64,000 nt of DNA from VAZQ01 sp963835165. Its GTDB lineage: Bacteria; Pseudomonadota; Alphaproteobacteria; Rhizobiales; Xanthobacteraceae. The stretch spans positions 1 through 64,000 of the forward strand of contig CAWIGD010000067.1 in the NCBI GenBank assembly GCA_963835165.1, written 5' to 3'. The position numbers were made by a program, and so were the translations under genes. Positions 1 to 8,443 of this stretch are shown piece after piece. Within the stretch, counting starts at the first letter, position 1; every line of letters starts with the position of its first letter. Under the pieces are notes generated by a model that worked only from the letters and a program-made list of their open reading frames with translations, searched no databases and had not been told where the DNA came from.

Positions 1-506
1 TAGATCGAGACGGTGGAGCCCACGCCGGTGCCCGACAGCGTGGATTCCATCTTCAGCGCATCGGCGATGGTCTGCACCGGCGAGGTCTTCCACATGAACA
101 CCATGTTGATGAGCGAATCGGTGCGGCCGATCCAGTTGAGCTCCGCGGTCTTGAAGCGCACGCCCTGGGTGCCGAGCCGCTCGTCGAGCGGCATGGTGGG
201 CGCGCCGATGCCGATGACGCTGCCGTCCTTGGGCGAGACGTTGAACACCGTGTTGACCGCCAGGAAGCTGCCGGCGCCCGGCATGTTCTTCGGGATGATG
301 TTGGGCTTGCCCGGAATGTGCTTGCCGATGTGCCGCGCCACCAGCCGACCGAGCGTGTCGTTGCTGCCGCCGGGCGGATAGCCGATCACGAAGTCGATGT
401 TCTTGCCGGCGTAGAACTGTTCCGGGGTTTGCGCCCCGGCGGCGCCCGCGCCGATGACGGCGACGGACATGATGGCGACGAAGCTCGCGCGTCGAAGAAA
501 CGGCAC
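1..506 (-). CDS. TctC/Bug-family periplasmic solute-binding protein (3' end outside window)
   Basis: The minus strand encodes a secreted binding protein of the tripartite tricarboxylate transporter receptor family, which captures small carboxylates in the periplasm. The reading frame opens at a GTG preceded by GGAGGA, runs through a signal peptide ending near AGAQT, then shows the family start (EQFYAGKNIDFVIGY) and the PGKPNIIPKNMPGAGS segment. The frame is open to the window edge, so about half the protein is missing. It is most like the protein at 2055-3083, with which it shares this divergent Bug subtype. No TctA or TctB gene is visible. The substrate is unknown. Confidence 0.85.
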   Translation of the reverse strand, partial: MPFLRRASFVAIMSVAVIGAGAAGAQTPEQFYAGKNIDFVIGYPPGGSNDTLGRLVARHIGKHIPGKPNIIPKNMPGAGSFLAVNTVFNVSPKDGSVIGIGAPTMPLDERLGTQGVRFKTAELNWIGRTDSLINMVFMWKTSPVQTIADALKMESTLSGTGVGSTVSI

Positions 507-580
507 CTTGTCTTCCTCCGTGGTTTGTTTGTTTTTTTGTTTGTTTTGGAGCGTAGCCCGTTCGGCGCACTCGGTGTGTT

Positions 581-615
581 CCCCTCCCCCTTGTGGGGAG
601 GGGTTAGGGGTGGGG
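581..615. repeat. GC-rich intergenic palindrome with G-run tail
   Basis: CCCCTCCCC (581-589) can pair with GGGGAGGGG (595-603), followed by TTAGGGGTGGGG. This C-run/G-run hairpin type is scattered between genes in Bradyrhizobium-like genomes. It lies about 75 bp upstream of the start of the partial Bug gene, just beyond a T-rich stretch (529-548) in the same leader. It could fold in the leader RNA, but no function can be shown. Confidence 0.5.
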
Positions 616-718
616 ATCCTAGTTATTTCGCGGGATATGTCCCCGAGCATCCCGTCGATATTCGAAAGCGGCATGCGCAACTCCAATACCGAAGACCTTG
701 GTTCTATGGAGTTCCGCG

Positions 719-853
719 ATGACGTCGAAGCACGCCTTTGCAAACCAGGTGATCCGAGACCTGATAGAGACGCAAGCCGAGTTCTACCTCGGCTGGACCC
801 TGGACACCGCTGGGGGTGAAGGCCTGAATCGGCGCCGATCGTCTGCTCGCTAG
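719..853 (+). CDS. possible 44-residue small protein, unrecognised
   Basis: This is a short frame starting at ATG 719 with GGAG seven bases upstream, ending at TAG 851-853. The product begins MTSKHAFANQVIRDL and contains an amphipathic stretch followed by an Arg-rich end. It matches no family I recognise and may be a chance frame or the stub of a decayed gene. Apart from the G-rich palindrome at 581-615 it is the only candidate gene in the 380-bp gap between two minus-strand Bug genes. Confidence 0.15.
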   Translation: MTSKHAFANQVIRDLIETQAEFYLGWTLDTAGGEGLNRRRSSAR

Positions 854-890
854 CCGGATGGGGTTTCCGGTAGCGCAGGCCTATTGACGA

Positions 891-1886
891 TCAATGCCCT
901 TCTAACTTGATGTTGGCCGCCTTGATGATCGGCCACCATTTCTCGATCTCAGCCTTGTGATAGGTGGCCAGCGCCTTCGGCGTCTGCTGATCCGGCGTCG
1001 CAATCACCTGGCCGAGATCGGTCAGGCGCTGTCGCACGGTCGGATCGGCCAAGGTGTCCACGACCGCGTCATTGAGCTTGGCGATCACGTCCTTGGGCGT
1101 GCCCTTGGGGACCCATAGGCCATGCCAGAACGAAATGTACATCCCCGGCGCTCCGATCTCGTCCGTGGTCGGGACATCGGGCAAAGCCGGCCAGCGCGTC
1201 TTGGTCATGACGGCAAAGGCCTTCATCTTACCGCTGCGAACATAAGTCAGCGTTTGCGACGCCTCCGCGCACATCAGGTCGATCTGTCCACCCACCAAAT
1301 CCTGCATCGCAGGCGCCCCACCTCGATAGGGCACAAACAGGAGGCGGGTGTTGATCTTGTCCTGGAAATAAAGCCCGCAAACGTGGGCGGCGCTGCCGGC
1401 GCCGACGGTCGCTGCCGATGCCTTGTCTGGGTTCGCCTTGAGCCAGGCGATCAGGTCCTTGCCGTCCTTCACCGGCAGTGCGTTCTTTCCGACGATCAAC
1501 ATCGGCGCAAATGTGAGCAGCGAGACCGGCTCGAAGTCCTGCAACAGGTCGTATGACGTCGGATAGAGCGCGCCGGCCCCGACAAAGCTGGTCCAATTGC
1601 CGAGGCTGAGCGTGTAGCCGTCGGGCGCCGCCTGAGCGGCGCGGCCGACGCCGATGGTCGACCCCGCGCCGGTCACGTTTTCGATGACGATGGTCTGGCC
1701 GAGCGACAGCCGCATGCGCTCGGTCAATATCCGCCCAAGCGTGTCGGTCGGACCACCCGCCGCGAATGGCACGATCATCGTGATGGGATGCGATGGATAA
1801 TCTTCCGCATGTGCGCCAATGACGCATGCGAGAATGGCACATCCAAGCGCCGTCGCGCGCGCGACGGCAACCGACATCGTCTTCAT
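891..1886 (-). CDS. TctC/Bug-family tripartite tricarboxylate transporter receptor
   Basis: The 331-residue product is a periplasmic binding protein of the Bug family. The start at 1886 is preferred over an upstream one because AGGAGG sits seven bases before it and a normal signal peptide (residues 1-27, ending GAHA) follows. The VPFAAGGPTDTLGR segment (about residues 39-52) and the later APDGYTL and VPYRGGAPAMQDL segments are the usual ligand-loop and lobe motifs. The length is typical for the family. It sits alone between two other minus-strand Bug genes, with gaps of 384 and 168 bp. The ligand cannot be predicted from sequence. Confidence 0.9.
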   Translation of the reverse strand: MKTMSVAVARATALGCAILACVIGAHAEDYPSHPITMIVPFAAGGPTDTLGRILTERMRLSLGQTIVIENVTGAGSTIGVGRAAQAAPDGYTLSLGNWTSFVGAGALYPTSYDLLQDFEPVSLLTFAPMLIVGKNALPVKDGKDLIAWLKANPDKASAATVGAGSAAHVCGLYFQDKINTRLLFVPYRGGAPAMQDLVGGQIDLMCAEASQTLTYVRSGKMKAFAVMTKTRWPALPDVPTTDEIGAPGMYISFWHGLWVPKGTPKDVIAKLNDAVVDTLADPTVRQRLTDLGQVIATPDQQTPKALATYHKAEIEKWWPIIKAANIKLEGH

Positions 1887-2054
1887 GTATTCCCTCCTGG
1901 CTTTTTGCGGCCACGATGACACGAGGTCGGATAACGCGAAAAGTCAGCAATGCTGTCGTTACCCCCGAATCGTCCGCGACATTTTGGAACGTGCCGGCGC
2001 CGCCAAGTTTTTTACGTTGACGCATTTTCTACCGCGCTCTTAGGCTAAGTGGCT

Positions 2055-3083
2055 TTAATGATTGACCATGTCCGCCACCGCGGCCGCGACGGATTTTGGC
2101 GTCTGATAGACTTCTTGCACGATCTCCTGGACCGCTTCGCCCGAAACTGGATTGATCTCCAGTTTCATTTTCTCGGCGTCAGCGAGAAACTCCCCGTCCT
2201 TCATGGTATCCATGAATGCCTTGCGCAGAGCGACCATGCGGTCCGCAGGGGTGCCGGGAGGCATTAGGAAGGGGCGTCCCATCGGCTGGCGGGCAAAGAC
2301 CAGCTTGAAGATCTGCTTCTCCTCGTTGTTCTTGGCAAAATCCATGACCAGGGGAACTTTCAGCAGGTCCGGGTGCTTGCTCAGCGACAGCTGCACCAAG
2401 ATGTTGATCTTCTTTTCATCAATCCAGTTCTTGTGGGTTGCGATCACGCTCGACCATGACCAGCCGCAGCGCCCCATCACTTCGCCGCGCTCCATCGCCA
2501 AGTCGATGTCGTTGCCGCCCGGATAGCCGGCGATGATCTTGAACTTGGTGCCGATCGTGGCATTGAGAACCTTGGGAAATTGATCGGTGTCGGCAGCCGG
2601 GCCCGTTCCGCCGACCGTCAGCTCGTTCTGCTTGACTTGTTCGAGCTTGGTGATGCCGGTCGTGTGCCAGGCGACGCACACGCTGACTTCGTCATTCATG
2701 CTGCCAATCCAGTTGAATTTGGCCGCGTCGAATTGAGCCTTCGTCGAGCCGAGCAAGGGATCGAATCCGGTACCGCGGCCGATGATCCCGAATGCGGTGC
2801 CGTCCTTGGGTGCAACGTTATAGAGCCAGTTGGCGAGCACGAGGCTGCCGGCGCCCGGCATATTCTTCGGGACGATCGTGGGATTGCCCGGGATGAAACG
2901 TCCCATGTGGCGGGCCAGCGAACGGGCATACACGTCATATCCGCCACCAGCGCTGTAGCCGATGTAAAGATCGACATTTTTGCCCTTGTAAAAGTCCGCC
3001 GCACTTTGCGCATGACCGACCGAGATTGGGCAGAGTGCAAGGATCGCGACCGCGACGCTGCGGTCCAGAGCCATAAGACCCAT
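2055..3083 (-). CDS. TctC/Bug-family solute-binding protein, divergent subtype
   Basis: This encodes a secreted 342-residue receptor with a signal peptide (residues 1-26, cleavage after GHA). Family landmarks are DFYKGKNVDLYIGYSAGGGYD (about 30-50) and PGNPTIVPKNMPGAGS. The start at 3083 has GGGAGG five bases upstream; the reading frame continues a little further upstream without a better site. It contains two Cys residues in the mature part (VCVAWH and GRCGWS), unusual for Bug proteins. Its nearest relative in the window is the partial gene at 1-506. No membrane partner is encoded nearby. Confidence 0.87.
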   Translation of the reverse strand: MGLMALDRSVAVAILALCPISVGHAQSAADFYKGKNVDLYIGYSAGGGYDVYARSLARHMGRFIPGNPTIVPKNMPGAGSLVLANWLYNVAPKDGTAFGIIGRGTGFDPLLGSTKAQFDAAKFNWIGSMNDEVSVCVAWHTTGITKLEQVKQNELTVGGTGPAADTDQFPKVLNATIGTKFKIIAGYPGGNDIDLAMERGEVMGRCGWSWSSVIATHKNWIDEKKINILVQLSLSKHPDLLKVPLVMDFAKNNEEKQIFKLVFARQPMGRPFLMPPGTPADRMVALRKAFMDTMKDGEFLADAEKMKLEINPVSGEAVQEIVQEVYQTPKSVAAAVADMVNH

Positions 3084-3325
3084 GTCATCCTCCCATTCCA
3101 GGGCTTCCCGGATCACGCGTCACCCGACAGGAATGATGTCATTATGTCTCCGACTTCGGAGCCGAGCCAGACCGTGCCGGGGCAACGCTCGGTCGCACAA
3201 CTTCAGTGTTCGCCTGCTTCCGGGCCCGCCCGCCGTTTGCTATTTCGATGCTGCTTCAACGTCATCGAGGGAATGCCCGTTGACGATACTTTCCCGGCCG
3301 CCGCTTCGATTGATCGCATCGCCTA

Positions 3326-3465
3326 GTCTACGATCCGGCCGATGAAAAGATCGGCTAGATGCCGATCTCATCTTGGATAAAAGGGGTGCGGTGCTCGCCG
3401 CTATGATCGGTCGGGATTTTCTGGGCATTAGAACCAAGTATGTTGCAGTTCCATTACCTCGCTGA
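3326..3465 (+). pseudogene. remnant of a PRC-barrel domain protein
   Basis: The plus strand reads VYDPADEKIG, then a TAG, then in a shifted frame DLILDKRGAVLAAMIGRDFL and GIRTKYVAVPL before a stop. This order (V-Y, D-DLxxDKxGxV, FLGIxxKxVAVP) is the core of PRC-barrel domains found in many rhizobial stress proteins. There is no start codon or signal peptide and one frame break, so it is a fragment. It sits in the roughly 510-bp gap between the Bug gene and the ABC operon. Recognition is by eye from the known family pattern. Confidence 0.5.
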
Positions 3466-3501
3466 GCAGACCTGTTCCTAGAAGATCGGCACGCAGATTG
3501 A

Positions 3502-3523
3502 CCAGCTAGCTACAGGTAGCTGG
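3502..3523. other. hairpin downstream of the ABC permease gene
   Basis: CCAGCTA (3502-3508) pairs with TAGCTGG (3517-3523) around an 8-base loop, about 70 bases past the stop of the last gene of the minus-strand ABC operon. There is no U-run on either side, so a rho-independent terminator is doubtful. The rest of the gap 3084-3592 holds only the PRC-barrel remnant. Confidence 0.25.
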
Positions 3524-3592
3524 GGATCCACCTCGATCTGCGACAAGACAGCACGGCGAGAACCGGCTGGTGCCCGCCCAGGTCTTGAGCTC

Positions 3593-4336
3593 TTACACTC
3601 CGCCATGAAGCCGATGCTCGATCCATAGAAGCAGCGCATTGGCGAGCGCTGCAAATACAAACAGCACCACAGCAACCGCAATCATCTCCTCGGCCTGCAG
3701 CATCTGCATGGCATTGATTATCAGGAAGCCCAATCCATGCTTCGCGGCGAACATCTCGGCCAGAAGCACCCCGAGCAGCGTCAAGGTGAAGCCTATCCGG
3801 AGGCCCGCGACCATCTCTGGAAGTGTCGCCGGGAAAAACACCGTGAGAATAGTCTGCCATCTCGATAGGTGAAGAGTTCGCGCCGACTTCAAATAGACCG
3901 GCGGAATATTGCGGATCGCGTTCATGCTCAAAAGCGCGACTGGCAGCACCCCGTGCATCGCCCCGAACGTCACCCGGCCCGACAGGCTGAGCCCGAAGAT
4001 CAGCAGCACCACCGGATAAAGCGTGACCTTCGGCAGCGTGTAGAGCGAAATGAGGATCGGCTCGCCGACCGCCCCGGACAGTCGATGAATTCCCATCCAC
4101 ACGCCGATCGCGAGCCCGATCCCATAGGACAAGATCAGCGCGTAGAAAAAGCAGACGAGCGTCGCCCACGCGTTTTCGGCAAAACGCTCGGTTGGCACGA
4201 ACTTGGCGAGATAAGTTAGCGTCGGCACCGGACCCGGGAGCGCGGTCGTGCCGACGACCTGATGCAACGCCTGCCATGCCAGCAGCATGACCATCAGTAT
4301 GATCAGTGTGTCGGCTGCGCGTTTGGTCGCGATCAT
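3593..4336 (-). CDS. ABC transporter permease, SsuC/TauC/NrtB type
   Basis: The 247-residue membrane protein of the BPD_transp_1 type has about six hydrophobic segments. The cytoplasmic coupling (EAA-like) loop is at about residues 150-195, in ARTLHLSRWQTILTVFFPAT followed by LPEMVAGLRIGF, which is typical of nitrate/sulfonate/taurine importers. The ATG overlaps the end of the upstream permease by 4 bp, and it is the last gene of a four-gene minus-strand operon. Two different permeases in one operon suggest a heterodimeric channel. The substrate is unknown; NMT1-type systems also carry riboflavin or thiamine precursors and aromatic acids. Confidence 0.9.
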   Translation of the reverse strand: MIATKRAADTLIILMVMLLAWQALHQVVGTTALPGPVPTLTYLAKFVPTERFAENAWATLVCFFYALILSYGIGLAIGVWMGIHRLSGAVGEPILISLYTLPKVTLYPVVLLIFGLSLSGRVTFGAMHGVLPVALLSMNAIRNIPPVYLKSARTLHLSRWQTILTVFFPATLPEMVAGLRIGFTLTLLGVLLAEMFAAKHGLGFLIINAMQMLQAEEMIAVAVVLFVFAALANALLLWIEHRLHGGV

Positions 4337-5091
4337 GGCCTTCCAATCCCGCGTCGCTCCGCCCAGCGCTGATCGAACACGTGCAGCAGCAGGTTGACGA
4401 GGGTCGCTACGATGATCAACAGCAGCATTAGCGCGTACATCTGCCGATTGTTGAAATCGGTATAGGCGTCGGAAATGACGCGCCCCAGTCCCGCAGGTGC
4501 AAGGATGAACTCGCTCGCGACGACGCCGATGAAAGCGTAGCTGACGGCGAGCTTGACGCCGGTGAAGAGATGCGGCGCCGCTGCCGGTAATTTGAGGAGC
4601 AGCGCTGTGGCGATCGTTCCCATGCGATGTACACGCGCCACCTTGGTGAGCACTTGCGGCACGCGGTCGAGCCCGTTCAAGGTTGCTATGATCATGGCCA
4701 CGATCGCAGTCGCTACCCCCATCAGCACAATCGGCATGACCGAGAGCCCGAAGATCACGATCATCACCGGGTAGAAGATGAAGATCGGCACCGCATAATA
4801 GGTGGCGAAGAATGGATCGAGCGCCTGCCGCACGCGCGGCAGCGCGTGAATGACGACGCCAAGCGCAAAGCCCGCCACCACGGAAATCAAGACCGCTACG
4901 ATGACGATGCCGAATGTGCCTACGATCTGATCATTGACCTGCCCCGAGATCAGGAGACGAACCAGCGCGTCGGCCATCTCCGAGGGCGGGATCACGACGC
5001 GATGATCGATCAGGCCAACTTGGCAGCAGAATTCGAGCAGCCCGATCGCGAGCGTAAGGACTGCAATCCTGATCCACCCGACCCAACTCAT
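4333..5091 (-). CDS. ABC transporter permease, SsuC/TauC/NrtB type
   Basis: This is the second inner-membrane permease of the operon (252 residues). It has an N-terminal membrane anchor, about five further hydrophobic stretches, and the coupling loop VARVHRMGTIATALLLKLPA followed by APHLFTGVKLAVSYAF. It overlaps the ATPase gene upstream and the other permease downstream by 4 bp each, so the three genes are translationally coupled. It is only distantly similar to its neighbour, arguing for an old heterodimeric pair rather than a recent duplication. Confidence 0.9.
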   Translation of the reverse strand: MSWVGWIRIAVLTLAIGLLEFCCQVGLIDHRVVIPPSEMADALVRLLISGQVNDQIVGTFGIVIVAVLISVVAGFALGVVIHALPRVRQALDPFFATYYAVPIFIFYPVMIVIFGLSVMPIVLMGVATAIVAMIIATLNGLDRVPQVLTKVARVHRMGTIATALLLKLPAAAPHLFTGVKLAVSYAFIGVVASEFILAPAGLGRVISDAYTDFNNRQMYALMLLLIIVATLVNLLLHVFDQRWAERRGIGRP

Positions 5092-5915
5092 TCGGCTGCC
5101 ATCCCGGAATAACCGAGCGATTTCATCAATTCGCCGCGGAGGTTATCCCACAGCCGACCGGTGATCTCGCCGAACCCTGCTTTGCTGACGATCTTGCTGT
5201 CGCGCTCGCGCGGCCAGTTGGTCACGACAATGTCAAGGAAACGCCCTGGGCGTGCCGACATCGCACCGATGCGGTCCGACAGCATCGCTGCCTCGTCGAG
5301 CGCATGCGTGATCAGGAGAATGGTCGCGCCGGTGCGCCGCCACAGGCGCAGCACCTCGTCGCCCATCAGCAGCCTTGTCTGCGCATCGAGGGCGCCGAAC
5401 GGCTCGTCGAGCAGAATAAGGCGTGGCTGAAGCACGAGCGTGCGGGCGATGCAGACACGCTGCCGCATGCCGCCCGAAAGCTGCGCGGGATAGGCGCGGG
5501 CGAAGTCCGTCAATCCCATGAAGGCTAGCGCGTCATCGACGCGGCGGTGGATTTCCGCGTCGACGACGCCGTTACGACGCAGGCCGAACGCGGCATTGTC
5601 CCACACCGTTAGCCACGGAAAGCTAGCATCCTCCTGAAAGACGACGCCGATGCTGTCCGGCACCTCGCCCGTGACTGGATAGCCCTCGAACGTCACCGTG
5701 CCGGCCGAGGGCTGCTGGAGGCCGGCCAGCACCTCCAGTAAAGTGGACTTGCCGCAGCCGGACGGACCGACGATGGCGAAAAACTCGCCGCGTTGCAGGT
5801 CGAGCTCGACGGGTCCGAGCGCATGAACCGGTCGCATGCCGGCGGCCCCCGGATAGATCCGAGTCACACCCGAGAGGGAGGCGTGGATTTTCTGATCCGG
5901 CGCGATGCTCGTCAT
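5088..5915 (-). CDS. ABC transporter ATPase, SsuB/TauB/NrtD type
   Basis: The 275-residue nucleotide-binding subunit powers the adjacent permeases from the cytoplasmic face. All elements are present: Walker A GPSGCGKST (about 50-58), Q-loop VVFQED (about 91-96), signature LSGGMRQRV (146-154), Walker B LILLDEP (166-172), D-loop GALD and switch His in LLITHALDEA. The start overlaps the binding-protein gene by 4 bp. It is intact and typical in length. Confidence 0.94.
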   Translation of the reverse strand: MTSIAPDQKIHASLSGVTRIYPGAAGMRPVHALGPVELDLQRGEFFAIVGPSGCGKSTLLEVLAGLQQPSAGTVTFEGYPVTGEVPDSIGVVFQEDASFPWLTVWDNAAFGLRRNGVVDAEIHRRVDDALAFMGLTDFARAYPAQLSGGMRQRVCIARTLVLQPRLILLDEPFGALDAQTRLLMGDEVLRLWRRTGATILLITHALDEAAMLSDRIGAMSARPGRFLDIVVTNWPRERDSKIVSKAGFGEITGRLWDNLRGELMKSLGYSGMAAE

Positions 5916-6874
5916 TTTTGCAGGTCGGCCGGCAGGAATGAGCTGTCGACGATCTTCTTCAGATCGACGTCCTTCTGCAGCATTCCGACGCCTTTCATCG
6001 CATGCACGGTCTGCTCGAGCAGCGGCATCTCGATCCGGCCCTCGGTCCAGAACTTCGCCTCCACGAGCTCCTTCACCATGATCTCCACGTCCTTCGGCGG
6101 AAGCGGCGCATAGAGGTTGCTGAGTATCTGGATTGCTTCGTCGGTGTGCTCATAAATGAACTTGGTGCCTTCGCGGCGCGCCGCCTGGATGGCGCGCAGC
6201 TTCTCCGGCCACTCCGTCATCGCCTTGCCCGTGGCCATGCCGAGCTGCGAAGGAATAAGCGGCAAATCCTTCGGACTGACTAGCACGCGGTACTTGCTCT
6301 CGCCGCCGCGGGTCCGGAACAGGATGACAGGGATGGACGTGGCTTCCACCACGCCGTTCTCCAACGCGGTGAGCGCGCCGCTCAAACTTCCGAGCGCCGT
6401 CATCTGCACGTCGCCCTGCTTGAGTCCCGCCTTCTCCATCACCAGCACTCCCATCATCTCGCCAAGCGATTTCGGATTGCTGATGCCGAACTTCTTGCCC
6501 TTAAGATCAGCCGCGGTCTTGAGCGGTGAGTTGGGCATGACGATCAGCACCAAGTCGGCCAGTGACCTCGACGTGATGCTGACGATCTTGACGTCCTGAC
6601 CCTGCTCAGCCGCCGCGATGACCGGAGCAGCCGTGACGTCGCCATAGCCAAGATCGCTTGCCATAGCATTGCGCACCGAGCTGCCGCCGCCCGCGCCGGA
6701 GATGATGCCGCTGATGTCGAGGCCGTGATTCTTGAAGAAGCCCTTCTCGAGCGCGATGCCGTACGGCGCGCCGGATGGGTCGTTCTTATATTGGGTAACG
6801 AGGAGATCGGCCGCGCTGACCGGCCAAGCCAAAGCAAGACCAGCCGCGATGAGGATAGTGCTCCTAAGATTCAT
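5912..6874 (-). CDS. NMT1/SsuA-type ABC substrate-binding protein
   Basis: The first gene of the minus-strand ABC operon encodes a 320-residue periplasmic receptor. The ATG at 6874 is chosen because GGAGG lies eight bases upstream and a clean signal peptide follows (residues 1-22, ending PVSA); an ATG two codons earlier is too close to that site. Landmarks are GIALEKGFFKNHGLDISG and GDVTAAPVIAAAEQGQDVKI. The frame stays open far upstream, but that stretch is antisense to an IS481 fragment. The IS scar at 6940-7116 sits about 70 bp before the start, so the operon's original promoter has probably been altered. Confidence 0.9.
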   Translation of the reverse strand: MNLRSTILIAAGLALAWPVSAADLLVTQYKNDPSGAPYGIALEKGFFKNHGLDISGIISGAGGGSSVRNAMASDLGYGDVTAAPVIAAAEQGQDVKIVSITSRSLADLVLIVMPNSPLKTAADLKGKKFGISNPKSLGEMMGVLVMEKAGLKQGDVQMTALGSLSGALTALENGVVEATSIPVILFRTRGGESKYRVLVSPKDLPLIPSQLGMATGKAMTEWPEKLRAIQAARREGTKFIYEHTDEAIQILSNLYAPLPPKDVEIMVKELVEAKFWTEGRIEMPLLEQTVHAMKGVGMLQKDVDLKKIVDSSFLPADLQK

Positions 6875-6939
6875 TCCCATGTCCTCCCTCAGATGACTTC
6901 CGGCGCGCCCCGCTCCCCGCCGCGGCCGCCTGCCACAAT

Positions 6940-7116
6940 GAGACAGCGTAATCTGACGAAGTATTCCGCCTATTACAACGAGTTGAGGACACATCGGTCT
7001 CTCGACAAAGACGCTCCGTTCCATCGCGCCATCCAGCACCTGGGCCGCATCATACCGCGCCCGTCCTCGGCGGACTTCATCACCATTATTGCAACATCTG
7101 ATTTTCGGTACAGACA
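6940..7116 (+). mobile_element. IS481-type transposase 3' fragment with one terminal inverted repeat
   Basis: The plus strand encodes NLTKYSAYYNELRTHRSLDK and DAPFHRAIQHLGRI, matching the C-terminus of the transposase at 11003-11704, then loses the frame (the expected PVLGGLHHHYC is one base out of phase). It ends in TCGGTACAGACA, whose complement matches the TGT-initial terminal repeat of the larger element. Only about 175 bp remain, so it is immobile. It lies in the divergent spacer between the ABC operon and the next Bug gene. Confidence 0.7.
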
Positions 7117-7127
7117 CGTGCGCCGCG

Positions 7128-7158
7128 GGGGAATCCGCAAGGCGGGGAATCCGCAAGG
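7128..7158. repeat. two tandem copies of a 15-bp unit
   Basis: GGGGAATCCGCAAGG occurs at 7128-7142 and again at 7144-7158, one base apart, eleven bases beyond the IS481 end. It is probably a slippage product. The remaining spacer up to the next start at 7407 shows no other clear gene or site. Confidence 0.6.
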
Positions 7159-7406
7159 GTGCGACGCTCTGTCCGGGCGATTCTGGCAGTCAGGACAACA
7201 TTGCTGACTTTTTGTTCCAGCTACTCCCAGTCATCGTTGTGTGGGGCGACACGACACATCGATCCGGGGGAACCGATGAAAGCATCGCCATTTGCCGGTG
7301 CGTTGGCCATTGTATTGGTGAGCTCGCGCGCCCGCACAAGGTGCTCGTTTCGGCGAATCCGACGCGCCACAAATCATAACTAGCGATAGCCAGGGAGGAA
7401 CCACGC

Positions 7407-8369
7407 ATGAAATATTTGCTTCGCATTCTCGTGGCCGCCGGCGCTACTCTTATCAGTCCAACACTCCGCGCCGACAGCTATCCGAGCAAGCCGATCACAC
7501 TTGTCGCCGTGTTCGGACCTGGTAGTGCAAGCGATACGATCTGCCGCGTCATTGCCCAGCCCCTGAGCGCTGCGCTCAATGAAAGCGTCATCGTCGAAAA
7601 TCGTCCGGGCGCGAATGGAGCGCTGGCCGCTCAATACGTCGCACGCTCGGCGCCGGATGGCTACACGCTGCTAATGGGCACTAACTCGCCGCTCTCCGCT
7701 GTGCCGTTCATGATGAAGAGTCCTCCCTACGATGCGGTTAAGGACTTCACGCCGATAACGCGGGTGGGAAGCTTCACGCTGATGCTGGTGGTGCATCCAA
7801 GTATACCGGCGAAGAACATGAAGGAGCTGATCGACTACGCCAAGGACAATCCGGGCAGACTGTCGTTCGCCAGCGCCAACACCTCCGGCATCGTCGCCGG
7901 TGAGACGCTCAAGCATTGGGCCGAAATCGACATGCTGCACGTGCCCTACAAGAGCCCGCCACCGGCCCTTCAAGACCTGGTCGCGGGTCGGGTGTCGATG
8001 ATGTTCACCGATCTCACGACCGGGCTGCCGCACGTCCAATCGGGCGCGCTGCGCGCCTTGGCGGTGACGCGGCTCCATCGCAGCTCGCTGTTCCCCGAAC
8101 TGCCCACCATGGACGAGGCCGGAGTCACGGGCTTTGACATGGATTCGTGGGCCGGCATCGTCGCTCCGGCCGGCACACCGCCGGAGATCGTGACGCGGCT
8201 TAACACCGAGTTGCGCAAGATCATCGATAGTCCGGACATCAAAAAGATGCTCGGCCGTGTCGGCTTCGAGGCGTTCTCAAGCTCGCCCAAAGAGATGGAG
8301 GACACTATCAAGGTTCAGCTCGGCAAGTGGGGCAAGATGATCAAGGACGCTGGCATACATCCGGAATAA
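7407..8369 (+). CDS. TctC/Bug-family solute-binding protein
   Basis: A 320-residue secreted receptor starts at an ATG with AGGGAGG eight bases upstream. The signal peptide covers residues 1-22 (ending LRA). Typical motifs follow: YPSKPITLVAVFGPGSASDT, VENRPGANGALAAQYVA, APDGYTLLMG and VPYKSPPPALQDLVAGRV. It is the first of three consecutive plus-strand Bug genes; the gap to the next is 74 bp, so the two may be co-transcribed. Sequence divergence among the three suggests different ligands rather than gene dosage. Confidence 0.92.
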   Translation: MKYLLRILVAAGATLISPTLRADSYPSKPITLVAVFGPGSASDTICRVIAQPLSAALNESVIVENRPGANGALAAQYVARSAPDGYTLLMGTNSPLSAVPFMMKSPPYDAVKDFTPITRVGSFTLMLVVHPSIPAKNMKELIDYAKDNPGRLSFASANTSGIVAGETLKHWAEIDMLHVPYKSPPPALQDLVAGRVSMMFTDLTTGLPHVQSGALRALAVTRLHRSSLFPELPTMDEAGVTGFDMDSWAGIVAPAGTPPEIVTRLNTELRKIIDSPDIKKMLGRVGFEAFSSSPKEMEDTIKVQLGKWGKMIKDAGIHPE

Positions 8370-8443
8370 GCCAGAACGGGCAGATAGCCTCGTGAGATGT
8401 CTGCTTTTGTCACCGAGGAGCGTACATATCGTGGAAGGGCAAA

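Noticed and set aside
7128..7158. Start of a CRISPR array
   Set aside because: There are only two 15-bp units one base apart, no spacers and no cas genes; no CRISPR array was seen anywhere in the window.
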